NCBI GenBank assembly: GCA_033811195.1
Contig: JAPXOZ010000002.1
Coordinates: forward strand, 1 to 64,000
Direction of reading: 5' to 3'
Source of the DNA: Cacconaster sp033811195
Lineage (GTDB): Bacteria; Bacteroidota; Bacteroidia; Bacteroidales; UBA932
DNA: 64,000 nucleotides
In this document: in pieces, positions 26,713 through 34,756 of the stretch
Position numbering within the stretch: the first letter of the stretch is position 1
How the letters are laid out: the number at the start of each line of letters is the position of its first letter
Notes under the pieces: model-generated
Seen by the model: the letters and a program-made list of their open reading frames with translations, nothing else
Told to the model about the DNA's origin: nothing
Database searches by the model: none
Position numbers and translations under genes: made by a program

Positions 26713-28503
26713 CTAATTGTCCTCTGTTTTTTCTGTTTTGAATATATCGTTGATAAGATTTGCGTATTTTTTATGTATGTTACGGCGTTTGAGCTTTAGA
26801 GTCTGAGAGAGCATATCGTTGTCAGCGCTCCATTCATCAAGCAGGATTTTTCCACGCTTAACAGCTTCATGCGCAGCCAGAGTCCTGTTTACTTTTTCCA
26901 CTTCAGTATGTATGAGCTTAACAATCTCCTCAGAAGCGATAAGCTCCTGATCGGTCTCATATTGGATTTTACGCCTTTGAGCATAGTCCTTAAGCTTTGG
27001 TAATGAAGGGATTATAATTGCTGAAGCAAATTTTTGGTTTTCGCCGAATACTATACAGTTTTCAATGTAAGGCGACTCTTTTAAGCGGGTTTCGATAACC
27101 TGAGGAGCAACGTACTTGCCCGAGGAGAGTTTAAACATTTCCTTTTTGCGATCAGTAATCTTAAGGTACTGTCCATCAACAAGATAACCGATATCTCCGG
27201 TGTGCAGCCACCCCTCCGAATCTATTATCTCAGCTGTGGCTTCGGGATCCTTGTAGTAACCAAGCATCACATGAGGTCCCCTGGTCAGGATTTCGCCGTC
27301 CTCAGCAAATGAAAGTTCAGTACCGCCAAGTGCCTTGCCTACGGTACCAATCACATTTATGCCGTCAGCAGGGCTGTTTACTGCAATTACAGGGGAAGTT
27401 TCGGTCATGCCGTAACCTTCATAAATATGGAGTTTAGCTGCATTAAAAGTACGTACAATCTTAGCCTGAATCGAAGAACCACCCGATACAACAATCATCT
27501 CTTTGCCACCAAGAGCAGCTCTCCACTTGCTGTAAACCAGCTTGTCATACAAATTGCGCTTGGCGAGGTAGAGTTTCTTTTTATTATAAAAGTCAAAATT
27601 GTTGGCAAACTTCCAGGCAAGTCTATAGATGATTTTCTTGATGCCTTTAAGCTTCTTGCCGGCAGCCTCGAGCTTACCGTACATTATTTCCAGCACGCGG
27701 GGAACTGCACAAAATCCATCTGCTTTACTATCCGCAAGGTCTGTAGCAACAGTGCTGAGAGACTCGGCATAATAGATACTGATAGCCAATTCCTGATACT
27801 CATAGTTCATTGTGCGTTCATACACATGGCAGAGAGGAAGAAAACTGAGCATTTTGTGGTTCCAGTTCCATACCTGTCGCACTGCGTGACCATGCGAGTT
27901 GGAAGTGAGGTTACGATGGGAGAGCATAACACCTTTTGGCAAACCTGTAGTGCCGGAGGTATAGACAATGCTACAGCATTCATCAGGTGATATTTCTGCT
28001 TTGTTTCGCTCTACAATAGGTGCAAATTGATTTTTATGTTCGCGGCCTATTGTCTCAAGTTTAGATAGAGAGAAAATTTCATCGGAGTCATCCATCATCA
28101 TAATTTTAATTTCGCGCTTAATCTCTGCGATGATCGGAGCTACCTTCTTGTAGAGATTTTTATTGCCCACGATGATGATTTCTGCATCAGAATGATCAAA
28201 AATGTGTAAGAAATCTTTTTTGCTCAGTGTACTGTAGACCGGTACATGAATCATGTGTGCGAGATTGGCACCCATATCTACGAAATTCCACTCGGGACGA
28301 TTACTACAGATGGTTATGATCTTTGTACCGGCTTTATAACCTAGTGCAAGAAGTCCGTACGCAACGTTGTACGAGTGTTCTATATAGTCATCGATACTGT
28401 ACTTAATCCACTGGCCTTGTACTTTGCGTGCCAGTATATCATCTTTTGGGGGGAAAGAGGCTTTCAGATTTGAAAGCAGGTCAAATGTACGGGTTATTGT
28501 CAT
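26713..28503 (-). CDS. Long-chain fatty-acid-CoA ligase (AMP-forming)
   Basis: A 596-residue ANL-superfamily enzyme activating fatty acids to acyl-CoA through an acyl-adenylate. P-loop IVYTSGTTGLPKGVMLSHRN (residues about 175-194), A5-type motif YEGYGMTETSP, and the hinge GWLHTGDIGYLVDGQYLKITDRKKEMFKLSSGKYV. This FAA1/FadD15-like form lacks a signal peptide and should act at the cytoplasmic face of the membrane. Followed by the GNAT gene. Confidence 0.92.
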   Translation of the reverse strand: MTITRTFDLLSNLKASFPPKDDILARKVQGQWIKYSIDDYIEHSYNVAYGLLALGYKAGTKIITICSNRPEWNFVDMGANLAHMIHVPVYSTLSKKDFLHIFDHSDAEIIIVGNKNLYKKVAPIIAEIKREIKIMMMDDSDEIFSLSKLETIGREHKNQFAPIVERNKAEISPDECCSIVYTSGTTGLPKGVMLSHRNLTSNSHGHAVRQVWNWNHKMLSFLPLCHVYERTMNYEYQELAISIYYAESLSTVATDLADSKADGFCAVPRVLEIMYGKLEAAGKKLKGIKKIIYRLAWKFANNFDFYNKKKLYLAKRNLYDKLVYSKWRAALGGKEMIVVSGGSSIQAKIVRTFNAAKLHIYEGYGMTETSPVIAVNSPADGINVIGTVGKALGGTELSFAEDGEILTRGPHVMLGYYKDPEATAEIIDSEGWLHTGDIGYLVDGQYLKITDRKKEMFKLSSGKYVAPQVIETRLKESPYIENCIVFGENQKFASAIIIPSLPKLKDYAQRRKIQYETDQELIASEEIVKLIHTEVEKVNRTLAAHEAVKRGKILLDEWSADNDMLSQTLKLKRRNIHKKYANLINDIFKTEKTEDN

Positions 28504-28529
28504 TATTTTTTTTAAAAAAGTTGGAACTT

Positions 28530-28537
28530 CAAAATTA
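28530..28537 (-). promoter_or_regulatory. -7 element for the acyl-CoA ligase gene
   Basis: The minus strand reads TAATTTTG, about 20 nt before the predicted transcript start near 28523 and the ATG at 28503. The -33 element is weak. Confidence 0.5.
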
Positions 28538-28562
28538 ATAAAAAACAGTGATTAATAAAAAT

Positions 28563-28596
28563 AAAAAAAAAGGGAGGCCCTCGCTCGAGCCTCCCT
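28563..28596 (-). terminator. Terminator after gcvH
   Basis: GGGAGGC (28572-28578) pairs with GCCTCCC (28589-28595). On the minus strand the hairpin is followed by a run of nine T, 26 bp past the gcvH stop codon. Confidence 0.85.
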
Positions 28597-28621
28597 CAAC
28601 ACATCACATTTGATTTACAAA

Positions 28622-28996
28622 TCAGATTATTTCTTCATACTGCTTAGCAGATAGAAGAGTATCAATTTCCGAAGCGACGGAATACTTGATCTTGATCATC
28701 CATCCTGCTCCATAAGGGTCGTTGTTGACTAATTCGGGAGCTCCTTCAAGCTCGGGATTGACCTCAATGATCTCTCCTGAAAGCGGCATGAGCGCATCAG
28801 CAACTGTCTTTACTGCTTCAATCGCACCGAATATTTCATCTTTCTCAATAAATTCGCCCTCAGTCTGAATATCAACAAAAACGATATCACCAAGCTCGCT
28901 CTGTGCGAAATCAGTGATGCCTACTACTGCGATATCACCCTCGATCCTTATCCATTCGTGATCTTTGGTGTACTTAAGTTCTGCAGGAATGTTCAT
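28622..28996 (-). CDS. gcvH: Glycine cleavage system H protein
   Basis: A 124-residue lipoyl carrier that shuttles the aminomethyl group of glycine between the P, T and L proteins. The lipoylation motif GAIEAVKTVADALMPLSG contains Lys63, and GVTDFAQ-like GITDFAQSELGDIVFV is typical. Monocistronic with its own promoter and terminator; gcvP and gcvT are not in this window. Confidence 0.96.
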   Translation of the reverse strand: MNIPAELKYTKDHEWIRIEGDIAVVGITDFAQSELGDIVFVDIQTEGEFIEKDEIFGAIEAVKTVADALMPLSGEIIEVNPELEGAPELVNNDPYGAGWMIKIKYSVASEIDTLLSAKQYEEII

Positions 28997-29043
28997 TACA
29001 AAAACAGGTTAAAAAATTAATACTGAATTCAAAAATTAACGTA

Positions 29044-29074
29044 CAAATATAACATTAATATTTGAAACCAACAA
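29044..29074 (-). promoter_or_regulatory. Promoter of gcvH
   Basis: Minus strand: TTG (29072-29074), 20 bp spacer, TATATTTG (29044-29051). Predicted start is near 29037, a leader of about 40 nt. Confidence 0.7.
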
Positions 29075-29087
29075 AAATAACTGAAAA

Positions 29088-29684
29088 TCACAGCAGTTTG
29101 AGCGCCCTTTTTATCAACTCCTCAAGAGATAGGGAAGGGTTCTCTTTCAAAAGCCTGTCAAGTGCTTTTTCGACATTAGGTTTGGTGAAGCCAAGGAGCA
29201 CCAATGCGGTGGAAGCTTCTTGACGTATAGCTGAGGGAGCAGCAACGCCGTCAAAGGGAAATCCGGAAGTAGAAGTGCCTTTGCTAATCTTGTCTTGGAG
29301 CTCAAGGATTACCCTTTGTGCCGTCTTTACACCAATACCTTTTACGCTCTTGATGCGGTTGACGTCCTGAGTAACAATAGCGTTATAAACCTCGTCAGGT
29401 GTCATGCTGGAGAGCATCATACGTGCTGTTCCGGGGCCTATGCCACCTACTGATATTAAATGTCGGAACATTATGCGCTCTTCCTTGTCAAAAAAGCCGA
29501 AAAGGAGTTCTTCATCTTCACGTAGATGCTGGTGGAGATAGAGTTTTACATTCTCTTTGCTTCCTTTCTGAAGGCTTGAGTAGGTGGTTAGTGAAATCAA
29601 TATGTGGTAGCCGATGCTACCGGCCTCAATAGTCACATCTGCAGGGTTAAGTTCGACGAGTGCGCCCCTGATATAATCGTACAT
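29088..29684 (-). CDS. ruvA: Holliday junction DNA-binding protein RuvA
   Basis: A 198-residue protein that binds Holliday junctions as a tetramer and loads RuvB. The OB-fold N-terminus (MYDYIRGALVELNPADVTIEAGSIGYHI), two helix-hairpin-helix motifs (LISVGGIGPGTARMMLS; IKSVKGIGVKTAQRVILEL) and the C-terminal RuvB-binding domain (ALVLLGFTKPNVEKAL) are present. Divergent from sufS. ruvB is separate at 14489-15517. Confidence 0.97.
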   Translation of the reverse strand: MYDYIRGALVELNPADVTIEAGSIGYHILISLTTYSSLQKGSKENVKLYLHQHLREDEELLFGFFDKEERIMFRHLISVGGIGPGTARMMLSSMTPDEVYNAIVTQDVNRIKSVKGIGVKTAQRVILELQDKISKGTSTSGFPFDGVAAPSAIRQEASTALVLLGFTKPNVEKALDRLLKENPSLSLEELIKRALKLL

Positions 29685-29748
29685 TCTGTTTTTATTTAAT
29701 TTTCTCGTAAAAATATGCTTTTTAGGCCAAAAACCAAAGTTTGTTTAG

Positions 29749-29756
29749 TACTTTTG
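29749..29756 (+). promoter_or_regulatory. -7 element directly at the sufS start codon
   Basis: TACTTTTG ends 6 bp before the sufS ATG at 29763, so transcription would begin at or within a base or two of the start codon. This predicts a leaderless or nearly leaderless mRNA. Confidence 0.6.
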
Positions 29757-29762
29757 TAAGTT

Positions 29763-30998
29763 ATGGAGATTATCGAACAGATACGAGAAGAATTTCCGGC
29801 GTTGCACCAGCAGGTTTGGGGCAAGCCGTTGATATATCTGGACAATGCTGCTACTACACAGAAGCACCGTAAGGTGCTCGAGCTGCAGGAGCAGATGAGT
29901 TCGCGCACCAATGCCAATATCCATCGTGCTCTTCATAAGCTAAGCTCGGATGCTACAGATCTTTACGAGGCGGGTCGAGAGGCGGCACGCAGATTTTTAG
30001 GAGCAGAGAGCAGAGAAGAGATAATCTTCACTTCCGGAGCCACATCCGCTCTCAATCTGATAGCATTTTCGCTCGTTCGCAGTCGCCTGACTCCGGGCGA
30101 CAAAGTGCTGGTATGTGAGGCTGAGCATCACTCCAATATCGTTCCCTGGCAACTCGCCGGTGAGACTTTTGGTATATTAGTGGAGGCGTTGCCGGTGGAG
30201 GAAAATGGCGAGATATCGTTGAGGCGTTTGAATGAGGTGCTGGAGAGAGACGATCGCATTCGAATCCTTACTGTCAGTCATATTTCAAATGTGTTGGGTA
30301 TCATCAATCCGGTGGCTGAAATTGTGCGTATAGCCCACTTTAAAGGGGTTTTAGTAGTGATAGATGGTGCTCAGGGAGTGGTACACGATAAAGTTTCGGT
30401 CAAAGAGTTGGATTGCGATTTTTACGTTTTCTCCGGACACAAAATTTATGCTCCTACAGGTATAGGGGTGCTCTATGGACGGCGCTCGCTTCTCGAAAGC
30501 ATGCCTCCTTATATGGGCGGAGGTGATATGGTGGATAGAGTGAGCTTTAGCGGCACCACTTATGCACCGCTACCACTCAAGTTTGAAGCAGGTACTCCTA
30601 ATATTGTGGCTGCAGCTTGCCTTAAACCAGCACTTGAGTTTGCTGCTGAAGTTAGGGATGATGCGCGAGTGCAGGAGTACGAAAAGAGAATTGTGGCTAC
30701 TATGGTAAAGGAACTGCAGCAGGTAGAGGGGCTAAAAATATGTGGTTTGCCACAGGATATTTCTCTAAAAACACCCATTTTCTCCCTAAGTATTGAGGGT
30801 GTTCATCCGTCGGATGCTGCACAATTGCTTGATAAGATGGGAATTGCGGTGCGATCAGGATTAATGTGTGCAGAACCGATTGTGAGCCGCTTTTCGGACC
30901 ACGGATTGCTGAGGGTATCATTCGCCCCATACAATACGTTTTCCGAGTGCGAAACATTTATAAGCAAGTTGAAACTTGTAACAAACATGTTAAAATGA
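29763..30998 (+). CDS. sufS: Cysteine desulfurase SufS
   Basis: A 411-residue PLP enzyme taking sulfur from cysteine for Fe-S cluster assembly. N-terminus IREEFPALHQQVWGKPLIYLDNAATTQKH is typical of SufS; PLP Lys227 is in SGHKIYAPTG, the DGAQ cofactor motif is at 201-204, and the catalytic Cys369 is in RSGLMCAEP (commonly RTGHHCAQP in group II desulfurases). Its stop overlaps the sufE start (ATGA). Confidence 0.94.
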   Translation: MEIIEQIREEFPALHQQVWGKPLIYLDNAATTQKHRKVLELQEQMSSRTNANIHRALHKLSSDATDLYEAGREAARRFLGAESREEIIFTSGATSALNLIAFSLVRSRLTPGDKVLVCEAEHHSNIVPWQLAGETFGILVEALPVEENGEISLRRLNEVLERDDRIRILTVSHISNVLGIINPVAEIVRIAHFKGVLVVIDGAQGVVHDKVSVKELDCDFYVFSGHKIYAPTGIGVLYGRRSLLESMPPYMGGGDMVDRVSFSGTTYAPLPLKFEAGTPNIVAAACLKPALEFAAEVRDDARVQEYEKRIVATMVKELQQVEGLKICGLPQDISLKTPIFSLSIEGVHPSDAAQLLDKMGIAVRSGLMCAEPIVSRFSDHGLLRVSFAPYNTFSECETFISKLKLVTNMLK

Positions 30999-31441
30999 TT
31001 GAAACAGAAAATATTAGGAGTATCAGTGAAATAGAGGAAGAAATTGTCTCCGAATTTTTACTCTTTGACGAGTGGCTTGACAAATATGAGTATCTGATAG
31101 AGCTTGGTAAGGAGCTGGAAAGCATCAGCGAGAATGATAAAACGGATGACAACCTTATAAAGGGCTGTCAGTCGCGTGTCTGGCTTGTCTGCCGAAGTAG
31201 TGAAGGTCGCCTGTGGTTTGGTGCAGACAGCGATGCTGTCATTACCAAAGGCATTATTTCACTCCTGTTAAAGGTCTATAACGGACAGAAACACGATGAC
31301 ATCATAGCCTCCGATTTTTCATTTATTGAAAGGATCGGACTGAAAGAAAACCTTTCCCCAACGCGAGCAAACGGCCTTTTGTCAATGATAAAACAGATTA
31401 AAGCGTATGCTCTGGCATACAAAAAAAATGAGATGCAGTAA
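30995..31441 (+). CDS. sufE: SufE sulfur-acceptor protein
   Basis: A 148-residue protein starting at ATG 30995, which overlaps the sufS stop by 4 bp. It accepts persulfide sulfur from SufS through Cys58 in the conserved GCQSRVWL motif. The frame is open further upstream inside sufS, but the overlap start and the family N-terminus (SISEIEEEIVSEFLLFDEWLDKYEYLIELG) support this start. Its stop overlaps the next ATG by one base. Confidence 0.94.
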   Translation: MIETENIRSISEIEEEIVSEFLLFDEWLDKYEYLIELGKELESISENDKTDDNLIKGCQSRVWLVCRSSEGRLWFGADSDAVITKGIISLLLKVYNGQKHDDIIASDFSFIERIGLKENLSPTRANGLLSMIKQIKAYALAYKKNEMQ

Positions 31442-31758
31442 TGATAGAACCCAAAAGTGATATAGAGAAGGACATACTCCTTGCATTACAGCAGGTATTT
31501 GACCCCGAAATTCCTGTCAATATCTACGAATTAGGTCTTATTTATGAGCTTGAAGTGGATAAAGCCAATAATGTTACCGTGACAATGACTCTTACTTCGC
31601 CCAATTGTCCCGCAGCCGATCAGCTCGTGGAGGATGTCAAAAGGGCTGTCGAAGATGTACCCAAAGTGGCTGATGTGGATGTGAAGATAGTTTTTGAGCC
31701 CGAATGGAACATGAAAATGATGAGTGAGGCGGCTTTGCTAGAGCTGGGGATGTTGTGA
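31441..31758 (+). CDS. sufT: MIP18/DUF59-family Fe-S assembly protein (SufT-like)
   Basis: A 105-residue single-domain DUF59 protein. Family features are KSDIEKDILLALQQVFDPEIPVNIYELGLIYEL, the TLTSPNCPAADQL loop with its conserved Cys, and DVKIVFEPEWNMKMMS. In suf loci such proteins assist Fe-S maturation of target enzymes. Start overlaps the sufE stop (TAATG) and the stop overlaps the folK start (GTGA). Confidence 0.88.
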   Translation: MIEPKSDIEKDILLALQQVFDPEIPVNIYELGLIYELEVDKANNVTVTMTLTSPNCPAADQLVEDVKRAVEDVPKVADVDVKIVFEPEWNMKMMSEAALLELGML

Positions 31759-32237
31759 TTTTTCTGCTTCTGGGGAGTAATATAGGCGATCGGACTGCAA
31801 ATCTTGCGGGTGCGCGAAAAAAATTGTGTGAGACACTTGGATTAGTAAGTTTTGGGAATGGGGAGTCATCGCAAGTCCATTTTTCGCCTGAAGTCATAAC
31901 TGAAGCAGTTGGATTTGAGGCTCCTTTTTTTCTCAATCAGATTGTGGTTTTTGAAAAACCTGAGATAACTCCACGAAAATTGCTAAATATATGCAAGAAG
32001 ATTGAGATTGAAATGGGGCGCAAGGAGCATAAAGCAGAGTACGATGCGGAAGGAAGGAGGATTTATAGAAATCGGATTATTGATATTGATATTCTTGCTT
32101 TTGGAGATGTGCGTTGTGATACGAAGAGCTTGATATTGCCCCACCCTCAGATTTGGAGCAGACCTTTTGTGATGGAGATTGCGGCATTACTGCCGGAACA
32201 TATTTTTAAATATTTTGAAACGATTGTAAACAATTAG
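31755..32237 (+). CDS. folK: 2-amino-4-hydroxy-6-hydroxymethyldihydropteridine pyrophosphokinase
   Basis: A 160-residue HPPK of folate synthesis. It begins at GTG 31755, overlapping the sufT stop by 4 bp. Motifs are LLLGSNIGDR at the start, FFLNQIVVFE, and RRIYRNRIIDIDILAFGD with the Mg-binding Asp pair and LPHPQIWSRPFVMEI at the end, all hallmarks of FolK. Placement between Fe-S genes and glyQS probably reflects coregulation of growth genes. Confidence 0.93.
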   Translation: MIFLLLGSNIGDRTANLAGARKKLCETLGLVSFGNGESSQVHFSPEVITEAVGFEAPFFLNQIVVFEKPEITPRKLLNICKKIEIEMGRKEHKAEYDAEGRRIYRNRIIDIDILAFGDVRCDTKSLILPHPQIWSRPFVMEIAALLPEHIFKYFETIVNN

Positions 32238-32247
32238 AAACGATTAT

Positions 32248-33786
32248 ATGACACAGGAAGAACTTTTCAAAACCCTTACGGCTCATGCTAAAGAGTATGG
32301 ATTCATTTTCCCTTCAAGCGAAATTTATGATGGTTTGGGTGCCGTATATGATTACGGACAGATGGGGGTTGAATTGAAAAACAACATAAAGACATATTGG
32401 TGGGAAGCAATGATCCACCTCAACGAAAATATTGTAGGTATTGACTCGGCAATCTTTATGCATCCAAAAATTTGGGAGGCATCGGGCCATTTGAGCGCGT
32501 TCAACGACCCTCTGATTGACAACAGGGACTCCAAAAAACGCTATCGTGCCGATGTCTTGATTGAAGATTATTTAGCGAAGCTCGAAGAAAGGATTAATAA
32601 AGAGGTTGAAAAGGGTCGTCGTAGATTTGGCGAAGCCTTTAATGAGGAACAGTTCAGAACCACCAATCCAAATGTGCTTCGTAACAAGACTAAATGGGAC
32701 GAAGTAAATGCCAGGATGGTTAAGGCGCTTAATGACAATGATCTTGTAGAACTTAAACAGATTATCATTGATTGTGAGATAGTCTGCCCCATTTCCGGTA
32801 CTAAAAATTGGACGGATGTGCGTCAGTTTAATCTCATGTTTAGCACTCAGTTGGGTACTATTTCCGAAGAGGCGAGCACCATTTACCTACGTCCGGAGAC
32901 CGCGCAGGGCATCTTTGTAAACTTTCTTAATGTTCAGAAGACCGCTAGGATGAAAGTTCCTTTCGGTATAGCTCAGATAGGAAAAGCCTTCCGCAATGAG
33001 ATCGTAGCAAGGCAGTTTATCTTCCGTATGAGGGAGTTTGAACAGATGGAGATGCAGTTCTTCGTACGTCCCGGCAGCGAACTTGAGTGGTTTGAAAAAT
33101 GGAAAGATGCGCGTCTTGCATGGCACAAGGCTCTCGGACTCGGCGATGAAAAATATCGCTACCATGACCACGAAAAGCTTGCTCACTACGCAAATGCAGC
33201 CACAGATATCGAGTTTGAATTCCCCTTTGGATTCAAAGAACTTGAGGGTATTCACTCCCGTACCGATTTCGACCTTGCTCAGCACCAGAAATTTACCGGA
33301 CGTAAAATGCAATACTTCGATCCGGAGACCGGCGAAAGTTATATTCCCTATGTGGTTGAGACCTCTATCGGACTCGACAGGACCTTCCTTGCTATCCTCT
33401 CCGCAGCATATTGTGAGGAGAAACTGGAAAACGGAGAGGAGAGGGTAATATTGCGTCTTCCGCCGGCTATTGCCCCCGTCAAACTTGCCGTATTGCCTCT
33501 TGTTAGGAAAGATAACCTCCCCGAGAAGGCTCGCGAAATCATAAACGAACTCAAGTACGATTTTAACTGCCAGTACGATGAAAAGGATAGCATTGGCAGG
33601 CGTTATCGCCGTCAGGATGCCATCGGCACCCCATTCTGTATCACAATCGACCATGATACTTTGGAGGATAATTGCGTCACTATCCGCTATCGTGACACAA
33701 TGGAACAAGAGAGAGTTCCTATAGCTTCGCTACGCAGCATAATGGAGGAAAAAGTGAGCCTCCGCAGCCTGCTGGAGAAACTGTAA
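32248..33786 (+). CDS. glyQS: Glycyl-tRNA synthetase, class II alpha2 type
   Basis: A 512-residue single-chain GlyRS of the eukaryote/archaea-like alpha2 type rather than the alpha/beta GlyQ+GlyS type. N-terminal GFIFPSSEIYDGLGAVYDYGQMGVELKNNIK, class II motif 2 FRNEIVARQFIFRMREFEQMEMQFF and motif 3 SIGLDRTFLAIL are intact, followed by the anticodon-binding domain (PPAIAPVKLAVLPL). Ten bases after folK in the same unit. Confidence 0.97.
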   Translation: MTQEELFKTLTAHAKEYGFIFPSSEIYDGLGAVYDYGQMGVELKNNIKTYWWEAMIHLNENIVGIDSAIFMHPKIWEASGHLSAFNDPLIDNRDSKKRYRADVLIEDYLAKLEERINKEVEKGRRRFGEAFNEEQFRTTNPNVLRNKTKWDEVNARMVKALNDNDLVELKQIIIDCEIVCPISGTKNWTDVRQFNLMFSTQLGTISEEASTIYLRPETAQGIFVNFLNVQKTARMKVPFGIAQIGKAFRNEIVARQFIFRMREFEQMEMQFFVRPGSELEWFEKWKDARLAWHKALGLGDEKYRYHDHEKLAHYANAATDIEFEFPFGFKELEGIHSRTDFDLAQHQKFTGRKMQYFDPETGESYIPYVVETSIGLDRTFLAILSAAYCEEKLENGEERVILRLPPAIAPVKLAVLPLVRKDNLPEKAREIINELKYDFNCQYDEKDSIGRRYRRQDAIGTPFCITIDHDTLEDNCVTIRYRDTMEQERVPIASLRSIMEEKVSLRSLLEKL

Positions 33787-33796
33787 ACGGAACATT

Positions 33797-34675
33797 ATGA
33801 ATAGAATTTTCAAAGCGCAGAGGCTCGTAATAGCAATATGTTTTGCAAGTCTGATAATGGTGTCAGGATGTAATGTGAAAGAGGATTTTGTGCTGAAAAA
33901 CAGGCATAGAGAGAAATATTTGGTGGAAAAAATTACAAAGTATGAAAACTCTGCTACCCATAGAGAAATTGACAGGACTGCTGAATTTTTTTATGACGGC
34001 AACAATAAGTTGACAAAACGTGTTACTACCGGTAAATTAGTTGAAAACGGTCAGGTACGCCCTTTAAAATATGTGGATGAGTTTGAATATAACACTAAGG
34101 GCCTGGTGTCAAAAATCCGGGTTCACGATCTCACTCACTCAATGACCGCTCACGACATAGTATTATCCTATAATTCAAAGGGAAATCTTATCAAACAAGA
34201 GATGTGGCGAGATGATTATCGGCTCTATTCCATAAAATTTCATTATGAAAACAATAGGATGGTGAGCATTTATGATGACAAAAGTGAGCCTTTTGATACC
34301 AACACAATTGTTTATGATAAGTTAGGAAATGTGATAAAAACCATTCATGTAGTTCCCAAACAAACAGATTTTGGAGAACCGATAGAGGGAGAATTTGAGG
34401 AGGTTGAATATCGTTATGAGTATGACAGAGGTTCAAGACCCAATTTTGGAATAGACTATTTGTTTGTTTATGAGCCTTTAATTGGAATTGGAACAACAAC
34501 CGGTTTCGCAAGAGGACTTTCTCAAAACAATTTGACAAAATATGTAAATGATGGCGGCACCTGGATCTTTACTTACGATAGAAAGGGTCTGCCTATATCA
34601 TATGAGGTGAAATGGGGAAGCGGACCAACCCTCTATCCGATGATTTATGAAATTACATATAAGCAGGTTGAGTAG
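33797..34675 (+). CDS. Lipoprotein with YD-like repeats, function unknown
   Basis: A 292-residue lipoprotein (lipobox MVSGC, Cys25). The body shows irregular repeats of the form Y-[DNE]-x(2)-[GN]-x-[LV] followed by a strand, for example FFYDGNNKLTKRV, EYNTKGLVSKIRV, SYNSKGNLIKQEM, VYDKLGNVIKTI, TYDRKGLPISYEV. These resemble the YD/RHS-like beta repeats seen in many Bacteroidetes surface lipoproteins. It starts 10 bp after glyQS and may be read through from that unit. No enzymatic motif. Confidence 0.75.
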   Translation: MNRIFKAQRLVIAICFASLIMVSGCNVKEDFVLKNRHREKYLVEKITKYENSATHREIDRTAEFFYDGNNKLTKRVTTGKLVENGQVRPLKYVDEFEYNTKGLVSKIRVHDLTHSMTAHDIVLSYNSKGNLIKQEMWRDDYRLYSIKFHYENNRMVSIYDDKSEPFDTNTIVYDKLGNVIKTIHVVPKQTDFGEPIEGEFEEVEYRYEYDRGSRPNFGIDYLFVYEPLIGIGTTTGFARGLSQNNLTKYVNDGGTWIFTYDRKGLPISYEVKWGSGPTLYPMIYEITYKQVE

Positions 34676-34756
34676 AAATAGATTTCAACTGTTAAGAAAT
34701 ACTCAATAACTGACGATTATAGAAAGAATGAACATGTGTAAAACTAATTTTCAATT

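Noticed and set aside
32887..33708. 273-codon open frame on the minus strand opposite glyQS
   Set aside because: It is complementary to the catalytic core of a clearly conserved synthetase and has no homology-like features of its own.
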